A stretch of DNA of 64,000 nucleotides from Methylobacterium sp. GTDB lineage: Bacteria; Pseudomonadota; Alphaproteobacteria; Rhizobiales; Beijerinckiaceae. Position 1 is the first letter of the stretch. Each line of letters opens with the position of its first letter. A model generated the notes under the pieces. The model saw only the letters and a list, made by a program, of their open reading frames with translations. It did not search any database and had not been told where the DNA came from. Below are positions 52,865-62,870 of this stretch, one piece after another. Location: positions 62,001-126,000 of the forward strand of contig PNLY01000002.1 of NCBI GenBank assembly GCA_013823325.1, given 5' to 3'. The translations under genes were made by a program, and so were the position numbers.

Positions 52865-54358
52865 ATGTCCAGCGCCACCGCCCTCGTCACCCGCCTCGAG
52901 ACCAGTCACGAGGCGAACTTCCGCGTCCAGCCGCACAATATCGAGGCGGAGCAGGCGCTGCTGGGCGCCATCCTGGTCAACAACGACGCCTTCTACCGGG
53001 TCTCGGATTTCCTTCAGCCCGAGCACTTCTTCGAGGAGCTGCACCGGCGCTTCTTCGAGCTGATGAGCAGCATGATCCGGGCGGGCAAGATCGCGACGCC
53101 GATCACGCTCAAGACCTTCGTCGGCGAGATCGACCTTGGCGGCATCACGGCCCCGCAATACCTCGCCCGGCTCGCAGCAGAGGCGACCACCGTCATCAAT
53201 GCCGCCGACTATGGCCGGACCATCTACGACCTCGCCGTCCGCCGCCAGCTGATCGGCGTCGGCGAGGAACTGGTCAACGTCGCCTATGACGCGCCGGTCG
53301 ACATGGCGCCGCGTGAGCAGATCGAGGACGCCGAGCGCAAGCTCTACGCGCTCGCCGAGAAGGGCCGCTATGAGGGCGGCTTCCAGAAATTCGATGGAGC
53401 GCTGCGGCTTGCCATCGACATGGCGGCGAGTGCCTTCCAGCGCGCCGGTGGCCTCTCCGGCATCTCCTCGGGGCTGCGCGACCTCGACGCGCGGATGGGC
53501 GGCCTGCAGCGTTCCGACCTGATCGTGCTCGCCGGCCGCCCGGCCATGGGCAAGACCTCGCTCGCCACCAACATCGCCTTCAACATGGCCAAGGCCTGGC
53601 GCGGCGAACGCCAGGAGGACGGCTCGATCAAATCGGTCGACGGCGCCATCGTCGGCTTCTTCTCGCTCGAAATGTCGGCCGACCAGCTCGCAACGCGTAT
53701 CGTCGCCGAGCAGTCGGGCATCTCCTCCTACAAGATCAGGCAGGGCCGCATCACCGAGGCCGATTTCGCCCGGCTGACCGACGTCGCGGCCCAGATCGAG
53801 AAGCTGCCGCTCTATATCGACCAGACCGGCGGCATCTCGATCGCCCAGCTCGTCGCCCGCGCCCGTCGCCTGCAGCGCCAGAAGGGGCTCGACGTCCTGT
53901 TCATCGACTACCTGCAACTGCTCTCCGGCTCGTCGAAGGCCGGCCAGAACCGCGTGCAGGAGCTGACCGAGATCACCACCAGCCTTAAGGCGCTGGCCAA
54001 GGAGCTCAACGTCCCGATCATCGCGCTCTCCCAGCTCTCGCGCCAGGTCGAGAACCGCGACGACAAGCGCCCGCAGCTCTCGGACCTGCGTGAATCCGGC
54101 TCGATCGAGCAGGACGCCGACGTGGTGATGTTCGTCTACCGCGAAGAGTATTATCTCAAGGGCAAGGAGCCCCGACCGGGCACTGACGAGCACAACAAGT
54201 GGGTGCTGGAGATGGAGGCGGCCCACGGGCTCGCCGAGCTGATCATCGGCAAGCAGCGCCACGGCCCGACCGGAACCGTCGCCTTGCAATTCGACGCCGA
54301 TGTGACGCGCTTCTCCGACCGCGCCGACGACGCACATCTACCGGAGCGCCTCGAATGA
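52865..54358 (+). CDS. dnaB: Replicative DNA helicase
   Basis: DnaB is the hexameric 5-to-3 helicase of the replication fork. The 497-residue protein has the N-terminal DnaB domain (NIEAEQALLGAILVNNDAFY), Walker A AGRPAMGKTS, Walker B DVLFIDYLQLLSG and the LSQLSRQVENRDDKRPQLSDL segment. No intein interrupts it. The alr start overlaps its stop (ATGA). Confidence 0.97.
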   Translation: MSSATALVTRLETSHEANFRVQPHNIEAEQALLGAILVNNDAFYRVSDFLQPEHFFEELHRRFFELMSSMIRAGKIATPITLKTFVGEIDLGGITAPQYLARLAAEATTVINAADYGRTIYDLAVRRQLIGVGEELVNVAYDAPVDMAPREQIEDAERKLYALAEKGRYEGGFQKFDGALRLAIDMAASAFQRAGGLSGISSGLRDLDARMGGLQRSDLIVLAGRPAMGKTSLATNIAFNMAKAWRGERQEDGSIKSVDGAIVGFFSLEMSADQLATRIVAEQSGISSYKIRQGRITEADFARLTDVAAQIEKLPLYIDQTGGISIAQLVARARRLQRQKGLDVLFIDYLQLLSGSSKAGQNRVQELTEITTSLKALAKELNVPIIALSQLSRQVENRDDKRPQLSDLRESGSIEQDADVVMFVYREEYYLKGKEPRPGTDEHNKWVLEMEAAHGLAELIIGKQRHGPTGTVALQFDADVTRFSDRADDAHLPERLE

Positions 54359-55485
54359 GCCCCTTCGACACGCCCGAGAATGCCGGCCACGGCGCCATCC
54401 TGACGGTCGACCTCGCCGCGCTCGTCGCGAACTGGCGGATGCTGAAGCAACGTGCGGGCACGGAAGCCGCCGCCGTGGTCAAGGCCAATGCCTATGGCAT
54501 CGGCATCGAGCCGGCGGTCACTGCACTGGCCAAGGCTGGCTGCAAGAGCTTCTTCGTCGCGCATTTGTCGGAAGCGATACGCGCCCGAGCTGTCGCCCCA
54601 GACGCGACGATCTATGTGCTCAACGGCCTCGCGCCCGAGACCGGCGGTGCTTACGCCGAGCACGATCTCTCGCCGGTGCTGGGCTCGCATGAGGAGCTGC
54701 TCGAATGGGCCGGCTTCCGGCAGAGCGGCGCCAAGGTCAGGCCGGCGGCGCTGCATGTCGATACCGCCATGAACCGGCTCGGGCTCTGGCCGGGCGAAGG
54801 CCTCGACCTGGCGCGCGAGAAGAGCGGGGTGATTGCCGCCGCCGGCATCGGGCTGGTGATGAGCCATTTCGCGGCGTCGGAAGTGATCGACGACCCGGCC
54901 AATGCCCGGCAGATCTCGGCTTTCGCCGAAATCGCCGCCGCCTTTCCCGGCGTATCGGCCTCGCTGCTGAATTCTTCCGGCCATTTCCTGCCGGGCTGCC
55001 CCTCCTACCAGCTGACCCGGCCGGGCTATGCGCTCTATGGCGGCAATCCGACGCCCGGAAAACCCAACCCGATGCGGCCCGTGGTCGGGCTGGAGGCGCA
55101 GATCCTCCAGCTGCGCGAGGTCGAGGCCGGCACGCAGGTCGGCTATAATGGCACCTGGACGGCGAAGAGCCGTCGCAAGCTCGCCACTATCTGCCTGGGC
55201 TATGCCGACGGCTATCCGCGCAATGCCAGCTGGACCGATCGCTCGCAGGGCGGCTCGGCCCTGGTCGGCGGCGTGCGCTGCCCATTTGTCGGCACGGTCT
55301 CGATGGACCTGATCATCATCGACGTCTCGGAGGCGCCGGCCGAGGCGGCCAAACGCGGCTCAGCCGTGACGCTGATCGGCGGCGAGCTCGACCTGGAGGC
55401 GGTCGGCGCCGGAGCCAAGACGATCGGCTACGAGATCCTGACCAGCCTCGGCCGCCGCCATGAGCGGCACTATGTCGGGCTGTAA
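54355..55485 (+). CDS. alr: Alanine racemase
   Basis: Alr makes D-alanine for peptidoglycan using pyridoxal phosphate. The 376-residue protein has the PLP lysine in AVVKANAYGIG and the catalytic tyrosine region VGYNGTWTAKSRRKLATICLGYADG, plus the second-barrel GTVSMDL. The ATG overlaps the dnaB stop and the radA start overlaps its own stop by one base, indicating coupled translation through the three genes. Confidence 0.95.
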   Translation: MSPFDTPENAGHGAILTVDLAALVANWRMLKQRAGTEAAAVVKANAYGIGIEPAVTALAKAGCKSFFVAHLSEAIRARAVAPDATIYVLNGLAPETGGAYAEHDLSPVLGSHEELLEWAGFRQSGAKVRPAALHVDTAMNRLGLWPGEGLDLAREKSGVIAAAGIGLVMSHFAASEVIDDPANARQISAFAEIAAAFPGVSASLLNSSGHFLPGCPSYQLTRPGYALYGGNPTPGKPNPMRPVVGLEAQILQLREVEAGTQVGYNGTWTAKSRRKLATICLGYADGYPRNASWTDRSQGGSALVGGVRCPFVGTVSMDLIIIDVSEAPAEAAKRGSAVTLIGGELDLEAVGAGAKTIGYEILTSLGRRHERHYVGL

Positions 55486-56909
55486 TGGCCAAGCGCGGAC
55501 CGACCTATATCTGCCAGGCCTGCGGCGCGGTCTATCATCGCTGGCAGGGCAAATGTGATTCCTGCGGCACCTGGTCGTCGCTCTCCGAAGAGGCTCAGGC
55601 AGCGCCGGTTCCGGGTGGCGGCCGTGCGCCCTCGGGCGGACGGGCGCGGGGCCGCATCTTCGCGCTGGAGAGCCTGAAGGGCGAGACGCAGGACGCACCG
55701 CGCATCGTCTCGGGCATCGGCGAGCTCGACCGCGTCACCGGCGGCGGCTTCGTGCCAGGCTCCGTGCTGCTGATCGGCGGCGATCCCGGCATCGGCAAGT
55801 CGACGCTACTGATGCAGGCCTGCGCCGCCATGGCGATGACCGGCCGGCGCGTGGTCTATGTCTCGGGCGAGGAATCGACCAGTCAGGTCCGCCTGCGCGC
55901 CCAGCGCATGGGCCTCGCCGAGGCGCCGGTCGATCTCGCCGCCGAGACCAATATCGAGGACATCATTGCGACCCTTGGGCAAGGCCAGCGCCCTGCCCTG
56001 GTGGTGATCGATTCGATCCAGACGATGTGGTCCTCCGAGGTCGAGAGCGCACCCGGCACGGTGACCCAGGTACGCGGCTCGGCCCAGGCGTTGATCCGCT
56101 ATGCCAAGACCTCCGGCGCCTGCCTGATCCTGGTCGGCCACGTCACCAAGGACGGCCAGATCGCCGGCCCGCGTGTCGTCGAGCACATGGTCGACGCGGT
56201 GCTGTCCTTCGAAGGCGAAGGCACCCATTCCTTCCGCATCCTGCGCGGCCAGAAGAACCGTTTCGGCGCGACCGACGAAATCGGCGTCTTCGAGATGACC
56301 GGTGCCGGCCTTTCCGAGGTGGGTAACCCCTCCGCCCTGTTCCTCGCCGGGCGCGACCAGGATGCACCGGGTGCCGCCGTGCTGGCCAGCATCGAGGGCA
56401 CGCGGCCGGTGCTGGTCGAAATCCAGGCCCTGGTCGCCCCGAGCGCGCTCGGCACGCCACGCCGCGCCGTGGTCGGCTGGGAGAACAGCCGCCTCGCCAT
56501 GGTGCTGGCGGTGCTGGAGACGCATGGCGGGTTGAAGCTCGGCCAGCACGACGTCTATCTCAACGTCGCCGGCGGCCTGCGCGTCGGCGAGCCGGCTGCC
56601 GACCTTGCCGTGGCTGCCGCGCTCGTCTCCTCGCTGACCGGCGCGATCCTGCCCTCGGGCGCGGTGCATTTCGGCGAGATCGCCTTGTCGGGCGCGATCA
56701 GGCCGGTTTCGGTTGCGGCCGCGCGGCTGCGCGAGGCCGCCAAGCTCGGTTTCGAAAGCGCCGTCCTGCCTGCGGCGGGCGCCGATATCGGCGACGGCAA
56801 CGGCCTGAGATTGCGGCGCCTCAGCCATGTCGGCGAACTCGTCGCCGAAATCGCAGCGAGCGCCCCGCGAGCCCGCTCCGGTCCACGCGCTCCGCAGGCC
56901 GACCGGTAA
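55485..56909 (+). CDS. radA: DNA repair protein RadA
   Basis: RadA is a RecA-like branch-migration helicase. The 474-residue protein has the N-terminal zinc finger CQACGAVYHRWQGKCDSCGTW-type, Walker A GGDPGIGKST, the RadA-specific KNRFGATDEIG and a C-terminal Lon-like domain (VAGGLRVGEPAADLAVAAAL). All key elements are present. Confidence 0.96.
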   Translation: MAKRGPTYICQACGAVYHRWQGKCDSCGTWSSLSEEAQAAPVPGGGRAPSGGRARGRIFALESLKGETQDAPRIVSGIGELDRVTGGGFVPGSVLLIGGDPGIGKSTLLMQACAAMAMTGRRVVYVSGEESTSQVRLRAQRMGLAEAPVDLAAETNIEDIIATLGQGQRPALVVIDSIQTMWSSEVESAPGTVTQVRGSAQALIRYAKTSGACLILVGHVTKDGQIAGPRVVEHMVDAVLSFEGEGTHSFRILRGQKNRFGATDEIGVFEMTGAGLSEVGNPSALFLAGRDQDAPGAAVLASIEGTRPVLVEIQALVAPSALGTPRRAVVGWENSRLAMVLAVLETHGGLKLGQHDVYLNVAGGLRVGEPAADLAVAAALVSSLTGAILPSGAVHFGEIALSGAIRPVSVAAARLREAAKLGFESAVLPAAGADIGDGNGLRLRRLSHVGELVAEIAASAPRARSGPRAPQADR

Positions 56910-57102
56910 AATCGTCTCGATATCAGAGGCGACGGACGGATTCGGCGATCAGCTTGGATAACTTGGCAGAATCCGGCTATCGCAGTGCAAAATGAGCCGA
57001 CTGCATGGGTGACGTGCGGCGCGCGAGCGGGTATAGCAAAACCCGCCCGGCCCATCCATTTGTCGCGTGCCGGCCCCGATTTTGCAGCGAAGCGGCCCTG
57101 AC

Positions 57103-57819
57103 ATGCCTGTGACCATTCTCGATCTCGTCGTCATCGGCGTGGTGTTGATCTCGGCTTTGCTCGCCGCCGTGCGCGGGCTGACGCGCGAAGTGCTGGCGAT
57201 CGCCTCCTGGGCCGCCGCTGCCGTCGTCGCCTGGATCTTCCACCCGCAGCTGCTGCCGCTGGCGCAGCAGCATATCCCGAACAAGACCGTGGCCCTGGTC
57301 GCGGTGATCGCGGCGCTGTTCCTCGGCACGCTGATCGTCGTCTCGCTGATCACGGCGCGAATCTCCGACTTCGTGCTCGATTCGCGCATCGGTGCGCTCG
57401 ACCGTACCCTCGGCTTCGTCTTCGGCGCCGCCCGCGGCCTGCTGCTCGCCGTGGTCGGCTACCTCTTCTTCACCGCGCTGGTGCCGGAAAAGATGCAGCC
57501 GGCCTGGGCGCGCGATTCGCGCTCCAAGCCCCTGCTGGAGGAAACCGGCCGCAGCCTGCTGACGATGCTGCCGCAGGACATCGATTCCGAGTTCGTGAAG
57601 AAGCTGCTGCAGCCCAAGCAGGCGGAGCCGACCGAGGCACCGGCCGAAGAGCCGCGCACGCCGGGCGCCGCCCCGCCGGCCGGCGGCACCGCCCCGGCCG
57701 ATCCGCAGCGCCGCACCCAGGCGCCCGCGACCGACAGGCAGGCGCTGCAGCGCGTGATCGATTCGACCGCTCCGGCGACCACCGGCGCGACGCCCGCCCC
57801 GGCTCAGCGCCGACCCTGA
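57103..57819 (+). CDS. cvpA: CvpA-family membrane protein
   Basis: The 238-residue protein has four hydrophobic helices (TILDLVVIGVVLISALLAAVRG through RGLLLAVVGYLFFTALV) as in CvpA, followed by a proline/alanine-rich tail of about 80 residues. CvpA is linked to envelope homeostasis and colicin V production in E. coli and usually precedes purF, as here. The ATG at 57103 is chosen because upstream codons are not conserved. Confidence 0.88.
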   Translation: MPVTILDLVVIGVVLISALLAAVRGLTREVLAIASWAAAAVVAWIFHPQLLPLAQQHIPNKTVALVAVIAALFLGTLIVVSLITARISDFVLDSRIGALDRTLGFVFGAARGLLLAVVGYLFFTALVPEKMQPAWARDSRSKPLLEETGRSLLTMLPQDIDSEFVKKLLQPKQAEPTEAPAEEPRTPGAAPPAGGTAPADPQRRTQAPATDRQALQRVIDSTAPATTGATPAPAQRRP

Positions 57820-57902
57820 CTGGAACACGAGCCAAGCCTCATCACAAAAACGGCACCCGTTCTTGCGATGATGAAAGGCTCGAACAAGTAGTTGGCAGAT
57901 TC

Positions 57903-57933
57903 TCTCCGTTCGGCCCCCTTGGCCGAACGGAGA
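57903..57933. promoter_or_regulatory. Perfect 13-bp hairpin between cvpA and purF
   Basis: TCTCCGTTCGGCC and GGCCGAACGGAGA flank the loop CCCTT, ending 29 bases before the purF ATG. There is no U-run, so either a leader structure of purF or a transcript-end stem is possible. No known purine riboswitch pattern is seen. Confidence 0.55.
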
Positions 57934-57962
57934 ACCTATTGAAGCCGCGATGGAGCCTTGCG

Positions 57963-59435
57963 ATGAGCCTGATCCACGATGCCGACGCCGTGTTCGATCC
58001 GAACGCCGACCGTTTGCGCGAGGAGTGCGGCGTCTTCGGCATCTTCGGCCACGAGGACGCCGCGGCGCTGACCGCGCTCGGCCTGCACGCCCTGCAGCAT
58101 CGCGGCCAGGAAGCGACGGGTATCGTCTCCTTCGACGGCCAGCGCTTCCACACCGAGCGGCAGCTTGGCCTCGTCGGCGACGCCTTCTCCGATGCCAGCG
58201 TGATCGAGAAGCTCAAGGGCAAGCAGGCGATCGGCCATGTCCGCTACTCGACCACCGGCGAGACGATCCTGCGCAACGTCCAACCGCTGTTCTCCGAATT
58301 GCATGGCGGCGGCTTCGCGGTCGCCCATAACGGCAACCTGACCAATGGCCTGACGCTGCGGCGCAACCTCGTCCGCGACGGCGCGATCTACCAGTCGACC
58401 TCCGACACCGAAGTGCTGCTCCATCTCGTCGCGCGCAGCCGCAAGCCCAAGTTCATCGAGCGCTTCATCGATGCGCTACGCCAGATCGAGGGCGCCTATG
58501 CCTTCGTCGGCATCACCAACAAGAAGCTGGTTGGCGCCCGGGATCCGCTCGGCATCCGGCCGCTGGTGCTTGGCGACCTCAATGGCTGCCCGATCCTGAC
58601 CTCCGAGACCTGCGCGCTCGACATCATCGGCGCCAAGTTCGTGCGCGAGATCGAGAATGGCGAGGTCGTCGTCATCTCCGAGCAGGGAATCGAGAGCCAC
58701 AAGCCCTTCCCGCCTGTGGCCGAGCGACCCTGCATCTTCGAGTACATCTACTTCGCCCGGCCGGATTCGATCGTGAAGGGCCGCAGCATCTATGAACGCC
58801 GCAAGGCGATGGGCGCGCAGCTCGCTCTGGAGGCCCCGACCGAGGCCGACGTGATCGTGCCGGTGCCGGATTCCGGCGTGCCGGCGGCGCTCGGCTATGC
58901 CCAGGCGAGCGGCATCCCGTTCGAGCTCGGCATCATCCGCAACCACTATGTCGGCCGTACCTTCATCGAGCCGACCCAGAAGGTGCGCGAGCTCGGCGTG
59001 CGCCTGAAGCACTCGGCCAATCGCAGCGTGGTCGAGGGCAAGCGCATCGTGCTGGTCGACGACTCGATCGTGCGCGGCACAACCTCGCTGAAGATCGTCA
59101 AGATGATGCGCGAGGCCGGCGCACGCGAGGTGCATTTTCGCATCTCCTCGCCGCCGATCACCCATCCCGACTATTACGGCATCGACACGCCGGATCAGGC
59201 GAAGCTGCTCGCGGCGACCCATTCGCTCGAGGAGATGCGCCAGTTCGTCGGCGCGGATTCGCTCGCCTTCATCTCGGTCGACGGCCTCTACAAGGCGATG
59301 GGCCATGAGCGGCGTGATCCGACCCGGCCGCAATTCACCGACCATTGCTTCACCGGCGACTATCCGACCTCGCTGACCGACGTGGTCGGCGAGAGCGCCA
59401 AGCAGCAGATGTCACTGCTGGCTGAAGCCGGCTGA
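57963..59435 (+). CDS. purF: Amidophosphoribosyltransferase
   Basis: PurF starts de novo purine synthesis, forming phosphoribosylamine from PRPP and glutamine. The 490-residue protein has a 21-residue propeptide ahead of the catalytic Cys 22 (REECGVFGIFG), HRGQEATG, and the PRPP site VLVDDSIVRGTTS. The C-terminal region has DHCFTGDYP with a single cysteine where Fe-S types have CxxC. Position after cvpA is normal. Confidence 0.96.
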   Translation: MSLIHDADAVFDPNADRLREECGVFGIFGHEDAAALTALGLHALQHRGQEATGIVSFDGQRFHTERQLGLVGDAFSDASVIEKLKGKQAIGHVRYSTTGETILRNVQPLFSELHGGGFAVAHNGNLTNGLTLRRNLVRDGAIYQSTSDTEVLLHLVARSRKPKFIERFIDALRQIEGAYAFVGITNKKLVGARDPLGIRPLVLGDLNGCPILTSETCALDIIGAKFVREIENGEVVVISEQGIESHKPFPPVAERPCIFEYIYFARPDSIVKGRSIYERRKAMGAQLALEAPTEADVIVPVPDSGVPAALGYAQASGIPFELGIIRNHYVGRTFIEPTQKVRELGVRLKHSANRSVVEGKRIVLVDDSIVRGTTSLKIVKMMREAGAREVHFRISSPPITHPDYYGIDTPDQAKLLAATHSLEEMRQFVGADSLAFISVDGLYKAMGHERRDPTRPQFTDHCFTGDYPTSLTDVVGESAKQQMSLLAEAG

Positions 59436-59454
59436 GCCTTTCGACGGGACTTCG

Positions 59455-60195
59455 ATGACCAAGCCTCTGGAAGGGCGCATCGCGCTCGTCACCGGCGCCT
59501 CGCGCGGCATCGGTCGTGCCGCGGCGCTCGCCTTCGCTCACGCCGGTGCGCATGTGATCGCGCTGGCGCGCACCACCGGCGCGCTGGAGGAGCTCGACGA
59601 CGAGATCCGGGCGATCGGAGGCAGCGCGACTCTTGTGCCCGCGGACCTCGCCGATGCCGCCGCGATCGAGAAGCTGGGCCCGGCCCTGCTGGCGCGCTGG
59701 GGCCGGCTCGACATCCTGCTCGCCAATGCCGGCATCCTCGGCCCGCTTGCGCCGCTGACCCATGTCAGCTCCAAGGAATGGTCCGATGTCTTCGACATCA
59801 ATGTCAGCGCCAACTGGCGCTTGCTGAAATCGGTCGAGCCGGCGCTGAAGGCCTCGGAATCCGGCCGAGCGATCTTCCTGTCTTCCGGCGCAGCGCATAA
59901 GGGCCTGGCTTATTGGGGGCCGTATGCCGTCTCCAAGGCGGCGCTGGAGGCGATGGCGCGCAGCTATGCCGACGAGACGCGCAATACGCCCTTGCGCGTC
60001 ATGCTCGTCAATCCCGGCCCGCTGCGTACGCGCATGCGTGCCCAGGCGATGCCGGGCGAGGATCCGATGACGCTGAAGACGCCGGAGGATCTGGCGCCGC
60101 ATCTGGTCGCAATCGCCGCGCCGGATTGGAGCGAAACCGGGAAGATCTTCGACTTCCCGCAGGGCAAGGTGCTGACGCCGCAGATGCCGGCCTAG
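59455..60195 (+). CDS. SDR-family oxidoreductase
   Basis: A 246-residue short-chain dehydrogenase with TGASRGIGRAAALAFA, LANAGILGPL and the catalytic YAVSK in GPYAVSKAALEAM. The substrate is unknown. It follows purF by 19 bases and may be cotranscribed. Nothing suggests fatty-acid cycle involvement, for which fabG exists. Confidence 0.88.
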   Translation: MTKPLEGRIALVTGASRGIGRAAALAFAHAGAHVIALARTTGALEELDDEIRAIGGSATLVPADLADAAAIEKLGPALLARWGRLDILLANAGILGPLAPLTHVSSKEWSDVFDINVSANWRLLKSVEPALKASESGRAIFLSSGAAHKGLAYWGPYAVSKAALEAMARSYADETRNTPLRVMLVNPGPLRTRMRAQAMPGEDPMTLKTPEDLAPHLVAIAAPDWSETGKIFDFPQGKVLTPQMPA

Positions 60196-60206
60196 CAGAC
60201 GCGGTC

Positions 60207-60240
60207 ATTCTCGGCCGAAGCGAAGCGCAGAGCCGAGAAT
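60207..60240. repeat. Short intergenic hairpin 1
   Basis: ATTCTCGGC and GCCGAGAAT form a 9-bp stem around a 16-base loop, downstream of the SDR gene. It is similar in form to the adjacent hairpin. Confidence 0.5.
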
Positions 60241-60273
60241 CTCAGGCCGACAAGAGCGCCTTTCCGTCATGAG

Positions 60274-60295
60274 ATGCTCGGGTCAAGCCGAGCAT
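60274..60295. repeat. Short intergenic hairpin 2
   Basis: ATGCTCGG-GTCAAG-CCGAGCAT, an 8-bp stem, resembles the TCGG-TCAAG-CCGA type repeats dispersed in Rhizobiales genomes (general knowledge). Confidence 0.5.
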
Positions 60296-60306
60296 GACGC
60301 GCGCTT

Positions 60307-60714
60307 TCACGCCGCTGCATACTCGCGCACCACCGCGATCAGGTCGGGCACGGTCAGGTTCGGCAGGGCGGCCATCTCGTCGAGCGAGAACCAGCCGATC
60401 CGGACATGTTCGTCGGAGAGGTTCTGCGCCTCGCCGCCCTCCCAGCCCGAGACGACATAGATGTGGTGCAGCGCCGCGCCATTCCGCTCCGGGAAACGCT
60501 CCTGCGCCGAGAGCATCAGCCGGAAGGTCTGCGGCGCCAGCCCGACCTCCTCGCGGCATTCGCGGATGAGCGCGGCTTCGAGTTCTTCGCCCGCCTCGAC
60601 CCGGCCGCCGATCGCGTCCCAGTGGTCCGCCCAGGCCCGTTTCCAGGAAGCGCGCAGGCCGAGCAGCACCCGCCCGTCGGCGCGCAGAAAGAGCGCGCTG
60701 ACGGTCTCCAGCAT
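60307..60714 (-). CDS. NUDIX hydrolase
   Basis: The 135-residue protein contains an intact Nudix box, GRVEAGEELEAALIRECREE followed by VGL, in a protein of typical length. Substrates could be nucleoside diphosphate derivatives. Its start overlaps the der stop by one base (TGATG), so it is the second gene of a der-nudix unit. Confidence 0.85.
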   Translation of the reverse strand: MLETVSALFLRADGRVLLGLRASWKRAWADHWDAIGGRVEAGEELEAALIRECREEVGLAPQTFRLMLSAQERFPERNGAALHHIYVVSGWEGGEAQNLSDEHVRIGWFSLDEMAALPNLTVPDLIAVVREYAAA

Positions 60715-62102
60715 CAGCCCTTAGCCTTGTCGTAGGGGTTGTTGCCGCCGCGGGTATGGAGCCGGACGGGCGTGCCCGGCAGCTCGAAGGCCTCGCGCAG
60801 GTTGTTCGTCAGATAACGCAGATAGGACACCGGCAGATGTTCGAGCTGGTTGCCGAACAGCGCGAAGGTCGGCGGCCGCGCCTTGGGCTGCGTCATGTAG
60901 CGGATCTTGATGCGCCGGCCGGCGACAGCCGGCGGCGGATGGGCCGAGAGCACGCCTTCGAGCCAGCGATTGATCTTCGCGGTCGAGACGCGGCGATTCC
61001 AGACCTCATAGGCACGGAACACCGCCTGCATCAGCCGGTCGATGCCGTCGCCGGCAAGTCCGGACAGCGGCACGATCTCGACGCCGCGGATCTGCGCCAG
61101 CAGATGATGCGCCTTCTCCTTGAGCTCGGCGAGCAAGCCCTGCTTGTCAGCGACGAGATCCCATTTGTTCAGACCGATGACGACGGCGCGGCCCTCGCGC
61201 TCGGTCAGGTCGGCCAGCGTCAGGTCCTGCTTCTCGAAGGGGATGGTCGCGTCGAGCAGCACGACGACGACCTCGGCGAAGCGGATGGCGCGCAGCGAAT
61301 CCGCCACGGCGAGCTTTTCCAGCTTCTCGTCGATGCGGGCGCGCTTCCTCATCCCGGCGGTATCGAACAGCTTCACCGGGCGGCCGCGCCACTCCCACTC
61401 GACCGAGATGGTGTCGCGGGTGATGCCGGCCTCGGGCCCGGTCAGCAGGCGCTCCTCGCCGATCATCCGGTTGACCAGCGTCGACTTGCCGGCGTTCGGG
61501 CGGCCGATGATGGTGACGCGCAGTGGCCGGTTCGGATCGACGTCCTCATCGGACGGGGCCTCGGCGGGGACATCGGCCCAGGCCTCCTCCTCGTCCTCCT
61601 CGGGCTCGTCGGCGATGTAGGGAGCCAGCGCCTCCAGCAGGTCGGCCGTGCCCTCGCCGTGCTCGGCCGAGAACGGCACGGGGTCGCCGAGGCCGAGCGA
61701 GTAGGATTCGAAGACGCCGTCCTTGCCCTTGTTCCCCTCAGCCTTGTTGGCGAGCAGGATGACCGGTTTGCCGGAGCGGCGGACCAGCTCGGCGAAGGTG
61801 TGATCCATGGGCGTCAGGCCGAGACGGGCGTCGATCATGAACAGGACGACGTCGGCCTGTCCGATCGCGGTCTCGGTCTGGGCGCGCATGCGCGCCGCCA
61901 ACGAATCCTTGTCGGCTTCTTCGAGGCCGGCGGTATCGATCACCGTGAAGCTGAGATGGCCGAGGCTGGCATCGCCCTCGCGGCGATCGCGCGTGACGCC
62001 GGGCTGATCGTCGACGAGCGCGAGCTTCTTGCCGACGAGCCGGTTGAACAGGGTCGACTTGCCGACATTGGGCCGGCCGACGATGGCGATGGTGGCGCTC
62101 AT
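60714..62102 (-). CDS. der: Ribosome-assembly GTPase Der
   Basis: Der (EngA) has two consecutive GTPase domains and a KH-like domain and is needed for 50S maturation. The 462-residue protein has G1 motifs [12 protein letters not shown] and [21 protein letters not shown] and [10 protein letters not shown], and NKAE/NKWD. An acidic linker rich in Asp, Glu and Pro ([17 protein letters not shown]) joins the two G domains. It is encoded with the nudix gene. Confidence 0.95.
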   Translation of the reverse strand: MSATIAIVGRPNVGKSTLFNRLVGKKLALVDDQPGVTRDRREGDASLGHLSFTVIDTAGLEEADKDSLAARMRAQTETAIGQADVVLFMIDARLGLTPMDHTFAELVRRSGKPVILLANKAEGNKGKDGVFESYSLGLGDPVPFSAEHGEGTADLLEALAPYIADEPEEDEEEAWADVPAEAPSDEDVDPNRPLRVTIIGRPNAGKSTLVNRMIGEERLLTGPEAGITRDTISVEWEWRGRPVKLFDTAGMRKRARIDEKLEKLAVADSLRAIRFAEVVVVLLDATIPFEKQDLTLADLTEREGRAVVIGLNKWDLVADKQGLLAELKEKAHHLLAQIRGVEIVPLSGLAGDGIDRLMQAVFRAYEVWNRRVSTAKINRWLEGVLSAHPPPAVAGRRIKIRYMTQPKARPPTFALFGNQLEHLPVSYLRYLTNNLREAFELPGTPVRLHTRGGNNPYDKAKG

Positions 62103-62207
62103 GATCCGTCTTTAATGCAGCATCGGGCCTCGTCCGGATAGTGGTCCCACTGTCCGGTCTGAGACCCAAGCCTGAGGGACTACCGCCTTGGTTGGCGGCG
62201 CCCGATG

Positions 62208-62870
62208 TCAGTTCTTGATGGCGACGGGACCGCCGCGCACCAATGTCAGATAGAGTTCGACGCGCTGGCGCAGCACCTGCGGCGATTGCGGGTCGGCGAC
62301 GACGGCGTCGAACCAGCGCCCGGCATCCTCGAAGAGATTGGCCTTGAGCGCGGAAATGCCGAGGAATTCGCGAGCCGAATGGCGCCAGAGCCCGGTCGGC
62401 GTCGCCAGCGGCTCGAGCTCCTTGCGCAGCCCGGCATAAGGCAGGATGTCGACGCGCAGCAGGCCGGCGCGCAGGCGGGCGAGATCGCGATGGTACTGGT
62501 CGAGCGAGGCGTCGTTGGCGATCGCGTCGAAGGCGGTCGCGCCGGCAGCCGCATCACGCTTGCCGACCTCCGAGGCGAGGCGGAAGCGCGAGAGCAGCCG
62601 GTAGCCTGCAGGCGCATTGGCGGCGAGCTCGGCCAGCGTCGCTTCGGCGGCGCTGGCGTTGTTGTCGCGCGAGGCGCGCACCGCCTCCTCGAACTTCGCG
62701 CCGACGGCCTCGGCCTTCTTGCGCTCCTGCTGCTGCCAGAACTGCCAGCCGGCGACGCCGGCCACGGCCAGCACGGCGATGGCGATGAAGACATTGCCAT
62801 ACTTCTTGACGATGGCGGTCGCCTTGTCGCGGCGGACCTCCTCGTCGATCTCGCGGAAAATATCGGACAT
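62208..62870 (-). CDS. YfgM-like tetratricopeptide membrane protein
   Basis: The 220-residue protein has a short charged tail (MSDIFREIDEEVRRDKATAI), one transmembrane helix (about 27-46) and a periplasmic helical domain with AAAGATAFDAIANDASLDQ-type repeats. This is the pattern of YfgM-like ancillary subunits of the SecYEG translocon. Adjacent placement upstream of der is normal in proteobacteria. The ATG at 62870 is the conserved start. Confidence 0.85.
   Translation of the reverse strand: MSDIFREIDEEVRRDKATAIVKKYGNVFIAIAVLAVAGVAGWQFWQQQERKKAEAVGAKFEEAVRASRDNNASAAEATLAELAANAPAGYRLLSRFRLASEVGKRDAAAGATAFDAIANDASLDQYHRDLARLRAGLLRVDILPYAGLRKELEPLATPTGLWRHSAREFLGISALKANLFEDAGRWFDAVVADPQSPQVLRQRVELYLTLVRGGPVAIKN

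Noticed and set aside
52853-54337. Minus-strand frame opposite dnaB
   Set aside because: Antisense to a complete replicative helicase.
57963-59435. Fe-S cluster type of PurF
   Set aside because: The C-terminal CxxC pair expected for the cluster type is not seen; only one cysteine (DHCF) is present.
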